Shown here: positions 17,595 to 25,654 of the stretch, in pieces
Layout: each line of letters begins with the position of its first letter
Position numbering within the stretch: position 1 is the first letter of the stretch
From: Streptomyces smyrnaeus
GTDB taxonomy: Bacteria; Actinomycetota; Actinomycetes; Streptomycetales; Streptomycetaceae
Length of the DNA: 64,000 nt
Reading direction: 5' to 3'
Assembly (NCBI RefSeq): GCF_017676345.1
Contig: NZ_JAFFZM010000014.1
Coordinates: 185,316-249,315 of the forward strand
The notes under the pieces: model-generated
Databases searched by the model: none
Seen by the model: the letters and a program-made list of their open reading frames with translations, nothing else
Told to the model about the DNA's origin: nothing
Program-made: the position numbers and the translations under genes

Positions 17595-18298
17595 GTCGGG
17601 CCTCCAGGCCGGGCGGGGGCACCGACCAGCGCGCGGACGGCCGCCGCCAGATGTGCGGCGGTGCGGGGAGCCGCGCGGGTCTCGGCCGCGCGGGTGGCGG
17701 TGTTGGGTACGAGCACACCGGTGGCTCCGGCCCGGTGCGCGGCCCCGAGGTCGGCGGCGATGTCCCCCACGACGGCGGTCTCCGGGGGGCGCACCCCCAG
17801 TACCCGGCAGGCGGCGAACACCAGGCCGGGCTCCGGCTTGCGGCAGCCGCAGCCGTCCTGCGGCCGGTGCGGACACACGGCGGTCACCGCGAGCGGTCCC
17901 ACCAGTGCCTCCATCCGCGCGTGCAGCGCGTCCAGTTGCGTCAGCCGCAGCAGGCCGCGTCCGACGTCGGGCTGGTTGCTCACCACACCCGCCGGCACCC
18001 CGGCAGCACGCAGTGCCGCCAGTGCCTCCCGCGCGGAGGGGCGCGGCCGGATCCGCCCCGGGTCGGTGTTGTGCGGTACGTCCTCCACGAGGGTGCCGTC
18101 CCGGTCGAAGAGGACGGCGCGGGGCCGCCCGCACGCCGGTACCGCCGCGCAGGGCGCCGAACTCGTGTGGGGGATACGTACCAGCGGCTCTGCGGGGCCG
18201 TCCTGGTACCAGGTGGCGGTCGCCGTACGCAGCACCACCGCCGCCGGGCGCGCGCTGCGGGCTACGGGCGCCGACTCCACGGGTGCCTGGCTGTTCAT
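17591..18298 (-). CDS. gmhB: D-glycero-D-manno-heptose 1,7-bisphosphate 7-phosphatase-like HAD hydrolase
   Basis: 235 residues; HAD-IIIA fold with LFDRDGTLVEDVPHNTDP (Asp65 and Asp67), SNQPDVGRG in motif II position and CPHRPQDGCGCRKPEPG, the Cys/His zinc loop typical of GmhB phosphatases. GmhB removes the 7-phosphate between the two HldE steps. It has an unusual N-terminal extension of about 58 residues with WYQDGPAEPLVRIPHTS and two Cys, of unknown role. ATG at 18298 overlaps the GT2 gene's stop. The context with gmhA and hldE supports heptose metabolism over histidinol phosphatase. Confidence 0.85.
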   Translation of the reverse strand: MNSQAPVESAPVARSARPAAVVLRTATATWYQDGPAEPLVRIPHTSSAPCAAVPACGRPRAVLFDRDGTLVEDVPHNTDPGRIRPRPSAREALAALRAAGVPAGVVSNQPDVGRGLLRLTQLDALHARMEALVGPLAVTAVCPHRPQDGCGCRKPEPGLVFAACRVLGVRPPETAVVGDIAADLGAAHRAGATGVLVPNTATRAAETRAAPRTAAHLAAAVRALVGAPARPGGPT

Positions 18299-19398
18299 GC
18301 CCGCACCTCCCGCTCCTCGGTGCCGTGGACGCGCCGCTCCCCGCCGCCGGCGCTCGGCCCCCCGGCACGGACGACCGGGCGCTGCCCTCCGCTGTCGCGG
18401 CTGTCGCGCGCGGGCAGCGCCCGCAGCCGACCGCTCGCCCAGTGGTAGGTGGCGACGGCCGGGATCAGCAGGCTGCTCAGCAGCATGGTGAGGCTCTCGT
18501 CGCGGGTGCGCGGTCCCGGGCGCAGGCGCGCGTACAGGAACTCGCCGGTGCCCAGCAGCCACAGCCCGCCCAGCACCGCCGCGGCGCGGCGGCGTCCGGC
18601 GGCCAGCCCGCCGAGTGCGGCACCCGCCGCCGCCGTGACGGCCACATGGCGCGGCAGCCGGCCGCGGGCGGCTCCGGCGCGCCGCCACCAGTCGGGGCCG
18701 TGGATGCGGTTCATCAACGCGTCGTCGGCGTTGCCGCGTTGGGCGCGCACCGAGACCCAGCGGTCGGCGGGCCGCACCGGGTGCACCGTGTGCCGTTCGC
18801 CCTCCGTCAGCCGCCACCCGGCGGCCATCAGCCGCAGCGCCAGGTCGGCGTCCTCGCGGAAGGCGCGGCGGAAGCGTTCGTCGAAGCCGCCGACGGCTTC
18901 CAGCGCCACCCGCCGGAAGGCCATGTCGGCGGTGATCCAGCGCGCGTCGGCCAGTCCGGCCGTGTTGCGCTCCCAGTCGGTGGGCCGCCGGTGCGCGGGC
19001 AGCGGGACGGTGATGCGGCCCTGGCTGCCGGCCGTGTCGGGACCGGCAGCGGCCAGGTCGGCGGCGAGCCGCCGCGTCCACCGCTCGCCGGGGAGGACGT
19101 CGTCGTCCAGGAAGGCGATCCACTCCTCGCCGACCGCCTGCCAGCCCACGTTCCGCGCCGCGGCGGGCCCGGCGGCCGTGCCCGGCACCACCTCGACCAG
19201 CGGGGCCAGTTCGTCCGGCACCTCGACCGGCAGCGGACCGCACTCGCGGGCCGGCCGGTCGTCCACCAGCACGATCCGGCGCGGGCGCGGCGGACCGGCG
19301 TCGGCCAGTGCTCTGAGCGTCCCGGCCAGCGAGGGCCGGCCCAGAGTGGGGATGACGACGGCGAACTCGGGCTCGGCGTCCGGCTGTCCGGTGCTCAC
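18295..19398 (-). CDS. glycosyltransferase family 2 with C-terminal membrane segment
   Basis: 367 residues. The GT-A domain spans about 12-240, with FAVVIPTLGRPSLAGTLRAL, the DXD-type WIAFLDDDVLPGERW and ITADMAFRRVALEAVGGFDERFRRAFREDADLALRL. After it, HVAVTAAAGAALGGLAAG and AAVLGGLWLLGTGEFLYARL are probable membrane segments, then a TMLLSSLLIPAVATYHW stretch. It is therefore likely to be a membrane-associated transferase acting on a lipid-linked acceptor. GTG at 19398 overlaps the carbamoyltransferase stop (GTGA). It is part of the heptose-glycan operon. Confidence 0.85.
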   Translation of the reverse strand: MSTGQPDAEPEFAVVIPTLGRPSLAGTLRALADAGPPRPRRIVLVDDRPARECGPLPVEVPDELAPLVEVVPGTAAGPAAARNVGWQAVGEEWIAFLDDDVLPGERWTRRLAADLAAAGPDTAGSQGRITVPLPAHRRPTDWERNTAGLADARWITADMAFRRVALEAVGGFDERFRRAFREDADLALRLMAAGWRLTEGERHTVHPVRPADRWVSVRAQRGNADDALMNRIHGPDWWRRAGAARGRLPRHVAVTAAAGAALGGLAAGRRRAAAVLGGLWLLGTGEFLYARLRPGPRTRDESLTMLLSSLLIPAVATYHWASGRLRALPARDSRDSGGQRPVVRAGGPSAGGGERRVHGTEEREVRA

Positions 19399-21110
19399 GT
19401 GGGCTCCCCTCGTACGGCGTCGAGCCCTTCGGGGCGCGGGGCCCCGGCGGGCTGCGCGGTCTCCTCGGGCCGGTGGAAGAAGCTCGCGCGTCGCACCACG
19501 TACGGGCCGATGGCGAGCAGGTCCACGGGTGACGAGCCGAAGCACTCCAGCGCGTCACGCGGGTCGTCCACCATGGGCCGCCCCGCCGTGTTCAGGCTGG
19601 TGTTGACCACCACCGGCAGCCCGGTGCGCCGCTCGAACGCCGCCAGCATCCGGGCGACCAAGGGTTCCTGCTCGCGGTCGACGGTCTGGATGCGCGCGGT
19701 GCCGTCGGTGTGCACCACGGCGGGGATGCGGTCCAGCCAGGCGGGCCGAACGTCGTGGACGAACAGCATGTAGGGGCTCGGCAGCGGGCCTTCGAAGATC
19801 TCCGGTGCCCGCTCCTTCAGCACCATCGGCGCCACCGGACGGAACTGCTCGCGGCCCTTCACATCGTTGAGGCGTTCCAGGTTCTCGGCCCGTCCGGGGT
19901 GCGCCAGCAGCGAGCGGTGGCCCAACGCGCGCGGCCCGTACTCGGAGCGCCCCTGGAACCAGGCGACGATCGCGTCCTCGGCGAGGGCCTGCGCCACCGT
20001 CTCGGCCACGTCGTCGGGCCGCTCGAACGGCACCCCGGCGGTGGTGAGCCACTCGCGCAGCTGCGCCTCGTCCCACTGCCGCCCCAGGTCGGCCCCGCCC
20101 ATCGGCTCGGTCGCGTCCCCGCCCCTGGAGGCCAGCGCCAGCGCACCGCCCAGCGCCGTACCGGCGTCCCCGGCCGCCGGCTGCACCCACACCCGCGAGA
20201 AGGGACCCTCTGCGGCCAGCCGCGAGTTGGCCACGCAGTTGAGCGCCACACCGCCCGCCATGGTGAGCAGTTCGTCGTGGGTGCGGCCGTGCAGCCAGCG
20301 CACCATGTCCAGCAGCGTGTCCTCCAGTACCCGCTGGGCGCCGGCCGCCAGATCCGCCTGCTCCTGCGTCCAGTCCTGCCCCGGGCGGGCCCGGGGCGCG
20401 AAGCTCTCCCAGGGCACGTCCTTGGCGACGAACCCGCCGTCCCCGGTGGAGTGCACGTACCTGGCCAGCTCGGCGGCCATCCGCGGCCTGCCGTAGGAGG
20501 CCAGCGCCATCACCTTGTACTCGTCGCTGGAACGCAGGAAGCCCAGGTGCTCGGTCAGTTCCTCGTAGACGAGGCCGAGCGAGTGCGGCAGCTGCTGACT
20601 GTGCAGCGGCTCGACGGCCGCGCCGCGGCGCCGCGCCGCCAGATGGGACGTCGACTCGCCGCGCCCGTCCACCACCAGCACCGAGGACCGCTCCGCGTGC
20701 GGCGCGGCGAACGCGCTGGAGGCCGCGTGCGCCATGTGGTGCGGGACGAAGTGCACCTTCTCGCGGTCGAGGCCGGGCAGCGCGTCGCACAGGAAGGACG
20801 GCGCCTCCCGCGCGTACGTCAGCCGCAGCGGGTCCCACGGGTCGTCGAGTTCCATGTCGGCGGCGGGCTTGGCCAGGTCCGGGTCGAAGGAGTAGGCCAC
20901 CGCGTCGATGTCCTGCGGGCGCAGCCCCGCTTCGGCCAGGCACCACGCCGCGGACTTGCAGGGCAGCTCCCAGGCGGCGAACGGCACCGGCCGCTTGCCG
21001 TGCTTGCGGCGGGAGAACCGCTCCTCCTCCGCGGCGGCGACCGTGTGTCCGTCGATGACGAGCGCGGCTGCCGGGTCGTGGAAGAGGGCGTTGATACCGA
21101 GAACGCGCAT
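19395..21110 (-). CDS. NodU/CmcH-family carbamoyltransferase
   Basis: 571 residues, full length for the family. The N-terminal Kae1-like domain starts MRVLGINALFHDPAAALV and has HHMAHAASSAFAAP (the His metal motif). The C-terminal domain has VAWFQGRSEYGPRALGHRSLLAHP and NTSLNTAGRPMVD, both diagnostic. These enzymes make carbamoyl-AMP from carbamoyl phosphate and ATP and transfer the carbamoyl to a sugar or antibiotic hydroxyl. ATG at 21110 has GAAAGG upstream. Family members usually act in secondary metabolite or Nod-factor-like glycan pathways, so the operon product is probably carbamoylated. Confidence 0.92.
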   Translation of the reverse strand: MRVLGINALFHDPAAALVIDGHTVAAAEEERFSRRKHGKRPVPFAAWELPCKSAAWCLAEAGLRPQDIDAVAYSFDPDLAKPAADMELDDPWDPLRLTYAREAPSFLCDALPGLDREKVHFVPHHMAHAASSAFAAPHAERSSVLVVDGRGESTSHLAARRRGAAVEPLHSQQLPHSLGLVYEELTEHLGFLRSSDEYKVMALASYGRPRMAAELARYVHSTGDGGFVAKDVPWESFAPRARPGQDWTQEQADLAAGAQRVLEDTLLDMVRWLHGRTHDELLTMAGGVALNCVANSRLAAEGPFSRVWVQPAAGDAGTALGGALALASRGGDATEPMGGADLGRQWDEAQLREWLTTAGVPFERPDDVAETVAQALAEDAIVAWFQGRSEYGPRALGHRSLLAHPGRAENLERLNDVKGREQFRPVAPMVLKERAPEIFEGPLPSPYMLFVHDVRPAWLDRIPAVVHTDGTARIQTVDREQEPLVARMLAAFERRTGLPVVVNTSLNTAGRPMVDDPRDALECFGSSPVDLLAIGPYVVRRASFFHRPEETAQPAGAPRPEGLDAVRGEPT

Positions 21111-21149
21111 GGTCTGCCTTTCGCCGGGAGAGGGCGGGAGGGGGTGGGG

Positions 21150-22142
21150 TCAGCCGCCGGGGTGCGTGTGGGCGCGGAACCAGCCGATCGTCCGCTCCAG
21201 TCCGTCGCGGGCCGTGACGCGGGGCTCCCACTGGAGCTTTCCGCGGGCCAGGGTGATGTCGGGGCAGCGCACCGCCGGATCGTCGCTGGGCCGCTCCACG
21301 AAGCGCAGGCCGGAGCGGGAGCCGGTCAGCTCGATGACCAGCTCGGCCAGTTCCTGCATGGTGATCTCGTCCGGGTTGCCGACGTTGACCGGACCCAGCA
21401 GCTCGGAGCCGGCCATGGCCAGGACGCCGCGCACCGTGTCCTCGACATACGCGAGCGAGCGGGTCTGCCGCCCGTCACCGGTCACGGTGAGCTCCTCGCC
21501 GGCCAGCGCCTGCCGCACGAAGGTGGGGACGGCCCGCCCGTCGTAGCCGCGCATCCGCGGCCCGTAGGTGTTGAAGAGCCGGACGATGCCCACATTGCTG
21601 CCGTGGACGCGCGCCTCCGCCGCCGTCAGCGCCTCGCCGAACCGCTTGGCCTCGTCGTACACGCTGCGCGGCCCGACCGGGTTCACATGCCCCCAGTACC
21701 GCTCGCTCTGCGGGTGCTCCTGCGGGTCGCCGTACGCCTCCGAGGTGGAGGCCTGCACGAACCGCGCCCCGTGCCGCCGGGCCAGCGCCAAGGCGTTGCG
21801 GGTGCCCGCGCTCCCCGTCTCCAGGGTGTGCAGCGGCATTCGAAGATAATCGGCGGGCGAGGCCGGGGAGGCGAAATTCAGTACGAGGTCGGGCGGAGCC
21901 GAGGAGCCGGAACTGTCCGCCACCTCGAACGGGCGGCAGATGTCGGCTTCCAGCAAGGTGAATCCCGGCCGCCCGGTCAGATGCGCCACATTTTCCGGGC
22001 GGCCGGTGCAGAAGTCGTCCACGCAGGTGACGTCGCATCCGCTTTCCAGCAGCGCGGTGCACAGATGCGAGCCGAGAAAGCCCGCCCCGCCCGTGACGAC
22101 GGCGTGCCGGAAACGGGATATGGCATCGGTGGGGACGTCCAT
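21150..22142 (-). CDS. NAD-dependent epimerase/dehydratase (UDP-glucuronate decarboxylase-like)
   Basis: 330 residues; extended SDR fold with HAVVTGGAGFLGSHLC at the N-terminus, YWGHVNPVGPRSVYDEAKR containing the catalytic Tyr and Lys (YxxxK), and LFNTYGPRM. The VNPVGPRSxYDE pattern is typical of UDP-xylose synthases (UXS) more than of the ADP-heptose epimerase HldD. ATG at 22142 follows TAGGAG; a GTG two codons earlier is possible. It is the first gene of the minus-strand operon, whose promoter must lie in 22143-22600. Likely role: supply of a second nucleotide sugar (UDP-xylose or related) for the glycosyltransferases. Confidence 0.82.
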   Translation of the reverse strand: MDVPTDAISRFRHAVVTGGAGFLGSHLCTALLESGCDVTCVDDFCTGRPENVAHLTGRPGFTLLEADICRPFEVADSSGSSAPPDLVLNFASPASPADYLRMPLHTLETGSAGTRNALALARRHGARFVQASTSEAYGDPQEHPQSERYWGHVNPVGPRSVYDEAKRFGEALTAAEARVHGSNVGIVRLFNTYGPRMRGYDGRAVPTFVRQALAGEELTVTGDGRQTRSLAYVEDTVRGVLAMAGSELLGPVNVGNPDEITMQELAELVIELTGSRSGLRFVERPSDDPAVRCPDITLARGKLQWEPRVTARDGLERTIGWFRAHTHPGG

Positions 22143-22695
22143 GAACACTCCTACGGTCACGGTCACCGTGCCTTCGGGCACAGCCGATTCCTGAGGTGGA
22201 GGGCCCTCTTGAGAGGGGAGCGATGTGCTGTCTTTCCTCGTTCTCCCGGGCCCTGGAGCGCGGAATTCCGAAGCGATGGAGGGCCGGTCTGTTCGCTCTC
22301 TCAGCGTGCGGCTCGGTAAGTCGGGTCGCAACCGAGAAGCTGTCGAGCGCTGCTCACCGTGGTCGAGTACCCGACCGGTCGACTCCAAACACAACGCCGT
22401 CACCGGCTGTCATTGAGCGCTGTATAGGGGGGTCAATTGTGGACGCTGTGTAACTGGCGTCCAAGCGCGCTGCGGGCTGTGAGCAAGACAACGCCGAGCC
22501 ATTTCCTCGCAGGTCAGCCCGAGGAAAGGCGGACTGCTGGGCGGTTCTCGGCGGCATTCGGGGACCGACCGACGTGAACCGTCTGTGAACATGGCTGAGG
22601 GCAACAGGCGCGAGCCATTTCCGCCTGTTTCTCCACCTCCGACTTCTCCTTCTTCTCCCGCCCTCCTGTCGCCTGCCCTCCCGCGTGAATTCCCC
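22143..22695. other. divergent intergenic region of the glycan locus
   Basis: No convincing gene. The stretch separates the minus-strand glycan operon from the MFS gene and is less GC-rich near 22400-22470. It holds a 7-bp inverted repeat (22440-22463) next to a minus-strand TTGACC and a plus-strand TTGAGC. A pyrimidine-rich tract (about 22615-22695) precedes the MFS gene. Both promoters are expected here but cannot be fixed. Confidence 0.5.
22440..22463. promoter_or_regulatory. inverted repeat in the divergent glycan/MFS promoter region
   Basis: TGGACGC (22440-22446), 10-base spacer, GCGTCCA (22457-22463): perfect 7-bp arms. It is centred between the glycan operon and the MFS exporter, overlapping a minus-strand TTGACC at 22431-22436. 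It could be a shared operator; the regulator is not encoded nearby. Confidence 0.4.
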
Positions 22696-24210
22696 ATGCC
22701 TTTTCTTCACCCGATTGCCGCCCGCTGCGCCGAGCGCTTCCGACGCCGCCCCGCCGCCCCGGCGGGATCCGCCGGCTCCGAGCGCTCCGAGCGCAGCCCC
22801 TGGCGCTCCCTGCGCTACCCCAGCATGCGCTGGTGGTCAGCGGCCAACCTCGTCTCCAACGTCGGCACCTGGATGCAGCTGACGGTGCAGAACCTGCTGG
22901 TGCTCCAGCTCACCGGCTCCGCCGCAACCACCGGCCTCTCGCTGGCCGTACAGGCGGCTCCGGGCCTGCTGCTCAGCCTGGTCGGCGGCAGCCTCGTCGA
23001 CTCCTGGCCGCGCAAGATGACCGCCTCGGTCAGTCAGGCGCTGCTCGGTGTGGTCGCTTTCAGCACCGCCACGTTCGTCGCCTTCGACATGCTCACCGTC
23101 CCGCTGCTGATGGTGCTGGCCGCCGTCACCGGCTCCATCGCCACGGTCGACAACCCCGCCTGCTCGCTGCTCGGCAACGACCTGGTCAAGCGCAAGGACG
23201 TGCCGTCGGCCATCGCGCTGGGCTCGGTGGTGCACAGCGCCGGACGGCTGCTGGGCACCGCCGCCGCCGGTGCCACCGTCGCCTGGTTCGGCATGGCGTC
23301 CGCCTATCTGGTCAACGGGCTGTCGTTCCTGGCCGTCGCCGCCGTCATCCCCTTCCTGAAGCTGGTGCCGAAGGAGGAGCGGGAACCGCAGACGGTCCAC
23401 GAACGCACCGCTCCGGCAGCCGTAGAGGACCGGCGCGGCAAGCGCGGCGCCCTGACCGGTGGCGCCCGTGAGGGGCTGGTCTACTTCCTGCGCAACCCCC
23501 GCCTGGTCTCCCTCGCCGCGATCACCGGCATCTCCGCGATCTTCGGCCGCAACTACCAGCTGACGCTGGCCGTCCTGGTCACGGGCCCGCTCGCGGCCGG
23601 CGCCGGCGCGTTCAGCACCGTCTCCACCGTGCTCGCGGTCGGCGGTATGGCGGGCGCCGTGCTCGCGGGCTGCCTGCGCAAGCCGTCGGTGCGGCACGTC
23701 GCGCTGCTGGCCGCCGCCGGTGCGCTGCTGCAGGCCGTCGCCGGTCTCTCGCCGTCGCTGGTCTTCCTGATCCTGCTGGTGGCGCCCATGGCCGTCGTGG
23801 AGTCGGTCTCCGACACCGCGGGCACCACCGTGCTCCAGACCGAGCCGCCCAGCCATCTGCGGGGCCGTGTGCTCGGCGTCTGGCGCAGCGCCAGCACCGG
23901 CTGGGGCCTGGTCGGGCCGCCGCTGCTGGGCGTGCTCATGGAGTTCGCCGGTGCCCGGGGCGGGCTGATCGTCGGCGGGCTGGCCATCGTCGCCGTCACC
24001 GGTGCCGCGCAGCTGCTGCAGCAGCGCCCCGTCCGGCTGCCGAAGCCGCGGCTGCGGCCTGCCGCCGCCGGCGGTGCCGCCCCGGCAGCGGCACCTGCCC
24101 CCGCGCCCGTACCGGATCCGGTGGCGGCCTCCGCCGTGTCGGTCGCGGTGCCCGCGCCGCGCACGAGGGCCGCGGCCCCCGTGCCGGAGCCGGAACCGGC
24201 GACTGTCTGA
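22696..24210 (+). CDS. MFS transporter (EntS/MFS_3-type exporter)
   Basis: 504 residues with 10-12 predicted membrane helices, starting at MRWWSAANLVSNVGTWMQLTVQ and including the MFS-like GGSLVDSWPRKMT loop between helices 2 and 3. This resembles EntS-type exporters of small molecules. A 45-residue Ala/Pro-rich cytoplasmic tail ends the protein. The start is uncertain: ATG 22696 gives a normal N-terminus but has no SD; in-frame GTG 22585 or ATG 22591 would add a low-complexity Pro/Ser stretch. Divergent from the glycan operon, it is a candidate exporter for its product or a precursor. This is an inference from position only. Confidence 0.82.
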   Translation: MPFLHPIAARCAERFRRRPAAPAGSAGSERSERSPWRSLRYPSMRWWSAANLVSNVGTWMQLTVQNLLVLQLTGSAATTGLSLAVQAAPGLLLSLVGGSLVDSWPRKMTASVSQALLGVVAFSTATFVAFDMLTVPLLMVLAAVTGSIATVDNPACSLLGNDLVKRKDVPSAIALGSVVHSAGRLLGTAAAGATVAWFGMASAYLVNGLSFLAVAAVIPFLKLVPKEEREPQTVHERTAPAAVEDRRGKRGALTGGAREGLVYFLRNPRLVSLAAITGISAIFGRNYQLTLAVLVTGPLAAGAGAFSTVSTVLAVGGMAGAVLAGCLRKPSVRHVALLAAAGALLQAVAGLSPSLVFLILLVAPMAVVESVSDTAGTTVLQTEPPSHLRGRVLGVWRSASTGWGLVGPPLLGVLMEFAGARGGLIVGGLAIVAVTGAAQLLQQRPVRLPKPRLRPAAAGGAAPAAAPAPAPVPDPVAASAVSVAVPAPRTRAAAPVPEPEPATV

Positions 24211-24235
24211 GGCTGCGCGCTCCGTCCCGCGCCTT

Positions 24236-24276
24236 CCGGGGCCCGTACCCGCCGCACCGGCGGGTACGGGCCCCGG
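24236..24276 (+). terminator. perfect 19-bp hairpin after the MFS gene
   Basis: Arms 24236-24254 and 24258-24276 are perfectly complementary with a 3-base loop, 26 bases after the stop. There is no T-tract. It is the most stable hairpin noticed near the gene ends of this region and very probably terminates the MFS transcript. Confidence 0.75.
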
Positions 24277-24399
24277 CTGCTGCGCGGCCGGGCCCGTGTT
24301 GCGGGCCATGCGGGTGCCTCACACCATGAGTGAGAAAGCCGAAAAACAGGGAACACGGCACAAACACGGCAGGGAACGACGCGGACAACGGAGGACACG

Positions 24400-24591
24400 A
24401 TGAGCGACACCAACCCCATCGAGGTCCAGCAGGCCCTCAAGGGAGCCTCTTACCCGACCGACCGGAAGACCCTCACCGACCTCGCCAAGAAGAACCACGC
24501 GAGCGAGAAGGTCGTGGACAAGATCGCCCACCTCAAGAGCGACCGCATCGAAGGTCCCGACCAGGTCGAGAAGGAGATGTTCCGCGGCTGA
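24400..24591 (+). CDS. DUF2795 family small protein
   Basis: 63 residues matching the DUF2795 family: NPIEVQQALKGASYPTDRKTLTDLAKKNHAS, then EKVVDKIAHLKSDRIEGPDQVEKEMF. This is a small helical, Lys-rich domain found widely in actinobacteria; its function is unknown. ATG at 24400 follows CGGAGG at the right distance. It stands alone between the MFS terminator and the GT2 pair. A GTGTT...GGGTGC arrangement about 100 bases upstream faintly resembles a stress-sigma promoter, not strong enough to annotate. Confidence 0.85.
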   Translation: MSDTNPIEVQQALKGASYPTDRKTLTDLAKKNHASEKVVDKIAHLKSDRIEGPDQVEKEMFRG

Positions 24592-24655
24592 TCCACCGAC
24601 CCCTCGCCGGCCCGGCCGCCACACCGGGCCGTGCGCTCCGCTGACAGGAGGCGCC

Positions 24656-25654
24656 ATGGACCCGGGTACCCCCGGCGGCAGCGCACACCCGAGCCCGTCC
24701 GGGGGCCGGCGGAGCCGGGCAGAGGCCGTCACGGAGGACCGGGACCGGTCCCAGGACGGCCGCAGCCTCTACGACCGGCTCGGCGTGGTGATCGCCACGC
24801 GGGACCGGCGCCACACCCTCACCCGCACGCTGGAGAGGCTGCTTGCCCTCCCCGAGCGACCGCGCATCCTGGTGGTCGACAACGCCTCGACGGATGGGAC
24901 GCCGGAGATGATGCCCCGCTCCTTCCCCGAGGTGCAGTTGCTGCGGCTGCCCGTCAACCGCGGCGCCCTGGCCCGCAACGACGGAGTCCGTGCCCTGCAC
25001 ACGCCCTACATCGCCTTCAGCGACGACGACTCCTGGTGGGAGCCGGGCGCCCTGCGCAAGGCGGTGGACATCCTGGCGGCCCGCCCAACCACCGGGCTGC
25101 TGGCCGCGGGCATCACCGTGGGCCCGGAAGGGCGCCCGGACCCGCTCAACAGCGTGCTGGCGGCCTCCCCGCTGGGCGAGGGCGCCGTTCCGCGCAGCCG
25201 CAAGGTCCTCGGCTTCCTCGGATGCGCCGCCGTGGCGCGCAGGCAGGCCTATCTGGACGTGGGCGGCTACCATCCGCTGCTGTTCTTCGGCGCGGAGGAG
25301 AAACTTCTCGCCTACGACCTGACAGCGGCCGGCTGGGAGGTCCTGCACTGCCCGGAGGTGGTCGCCCGGCACAGCCCGGCCGACACCCAGACCGGCCTCC
25401 CGGCGGACGCCCCCCGGCCCGGGCGGCAAGCACTGATCCGCCGCAACGAACTGCTGATCGACTGGCTGCGCCGTCCGCTGCCGGTCGCGCTCTCGCGTAC
25501 GGCGGCCCTGTGCGCGGCCTCCGTACGGGACGACCAGGCCCGCCGGGCCGCCCGCGGCCTGCTGCCCCGCCTCCCGGCAGCCCTCCGTCTCCGCCGCCCC
25601 CTCCCGGACGCGGTCGAGGAGGCAGCCCGCCTGGTGGAGGGGGCAGCGGCGTGA
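24656..25654 (+). CDS. glycosyltransferase family 2 (first of tandem pair)
   Basis: 332 residues. GT-A fold: LGVVIATRDRRHTLTRTLERLL, then VVDNASTDGTPEMM, then the metal-binding YIAFSDDDSWWEPGAL (DDD in the DXD position) and VGGYHPLLFFGAEEKLLAYDL near the active site. ATG at 24656 has a perfect AGGAGG. The stop overlaps the GTG of a second GT2 gene, and the two proteins share many identical motifs, so they arose by tandem duplication. The C-terminus ends in an Arg-rich amphipathic region without clear membrane helices. Possibly linked to the glycan locus 2.5 kb away. Confidence 0.88.
   Translation: MDPGTPGGSAHPSPSGGRRSRAEAVTEDRDRSQDGRSLYDRLGVVIATRDRRHTLTRTLERLLALPERPRILVVDNASTDGTPEMMPRSFPEVQLLRLPVNRGALARNDGVRALHTPYIAFSDDDSWWEPGALRKAVDILAARPTTGLLAAGITVGPEGRPDPLNSVLAASPLGEGAVPRSRKVLGFLGCAAVARRQAYLDVGGYHPLLFFGAEEKLLAYDLTAAGWEVLHCPEVVARHSPADTQTGLPADAPRPGRQALIRRNELLIDWLRRPLPVALSRTAALCAASVRDDQARRAARGLLPRLPAALRLRRPLPDAVEEAARLVEGAAA

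Noticed and set aside
22837..24309. 490-codon minus-strand open frame
   Set aside because: Antisense to the MFS transporter; Gln/Gly/Arg-rich without domain features.
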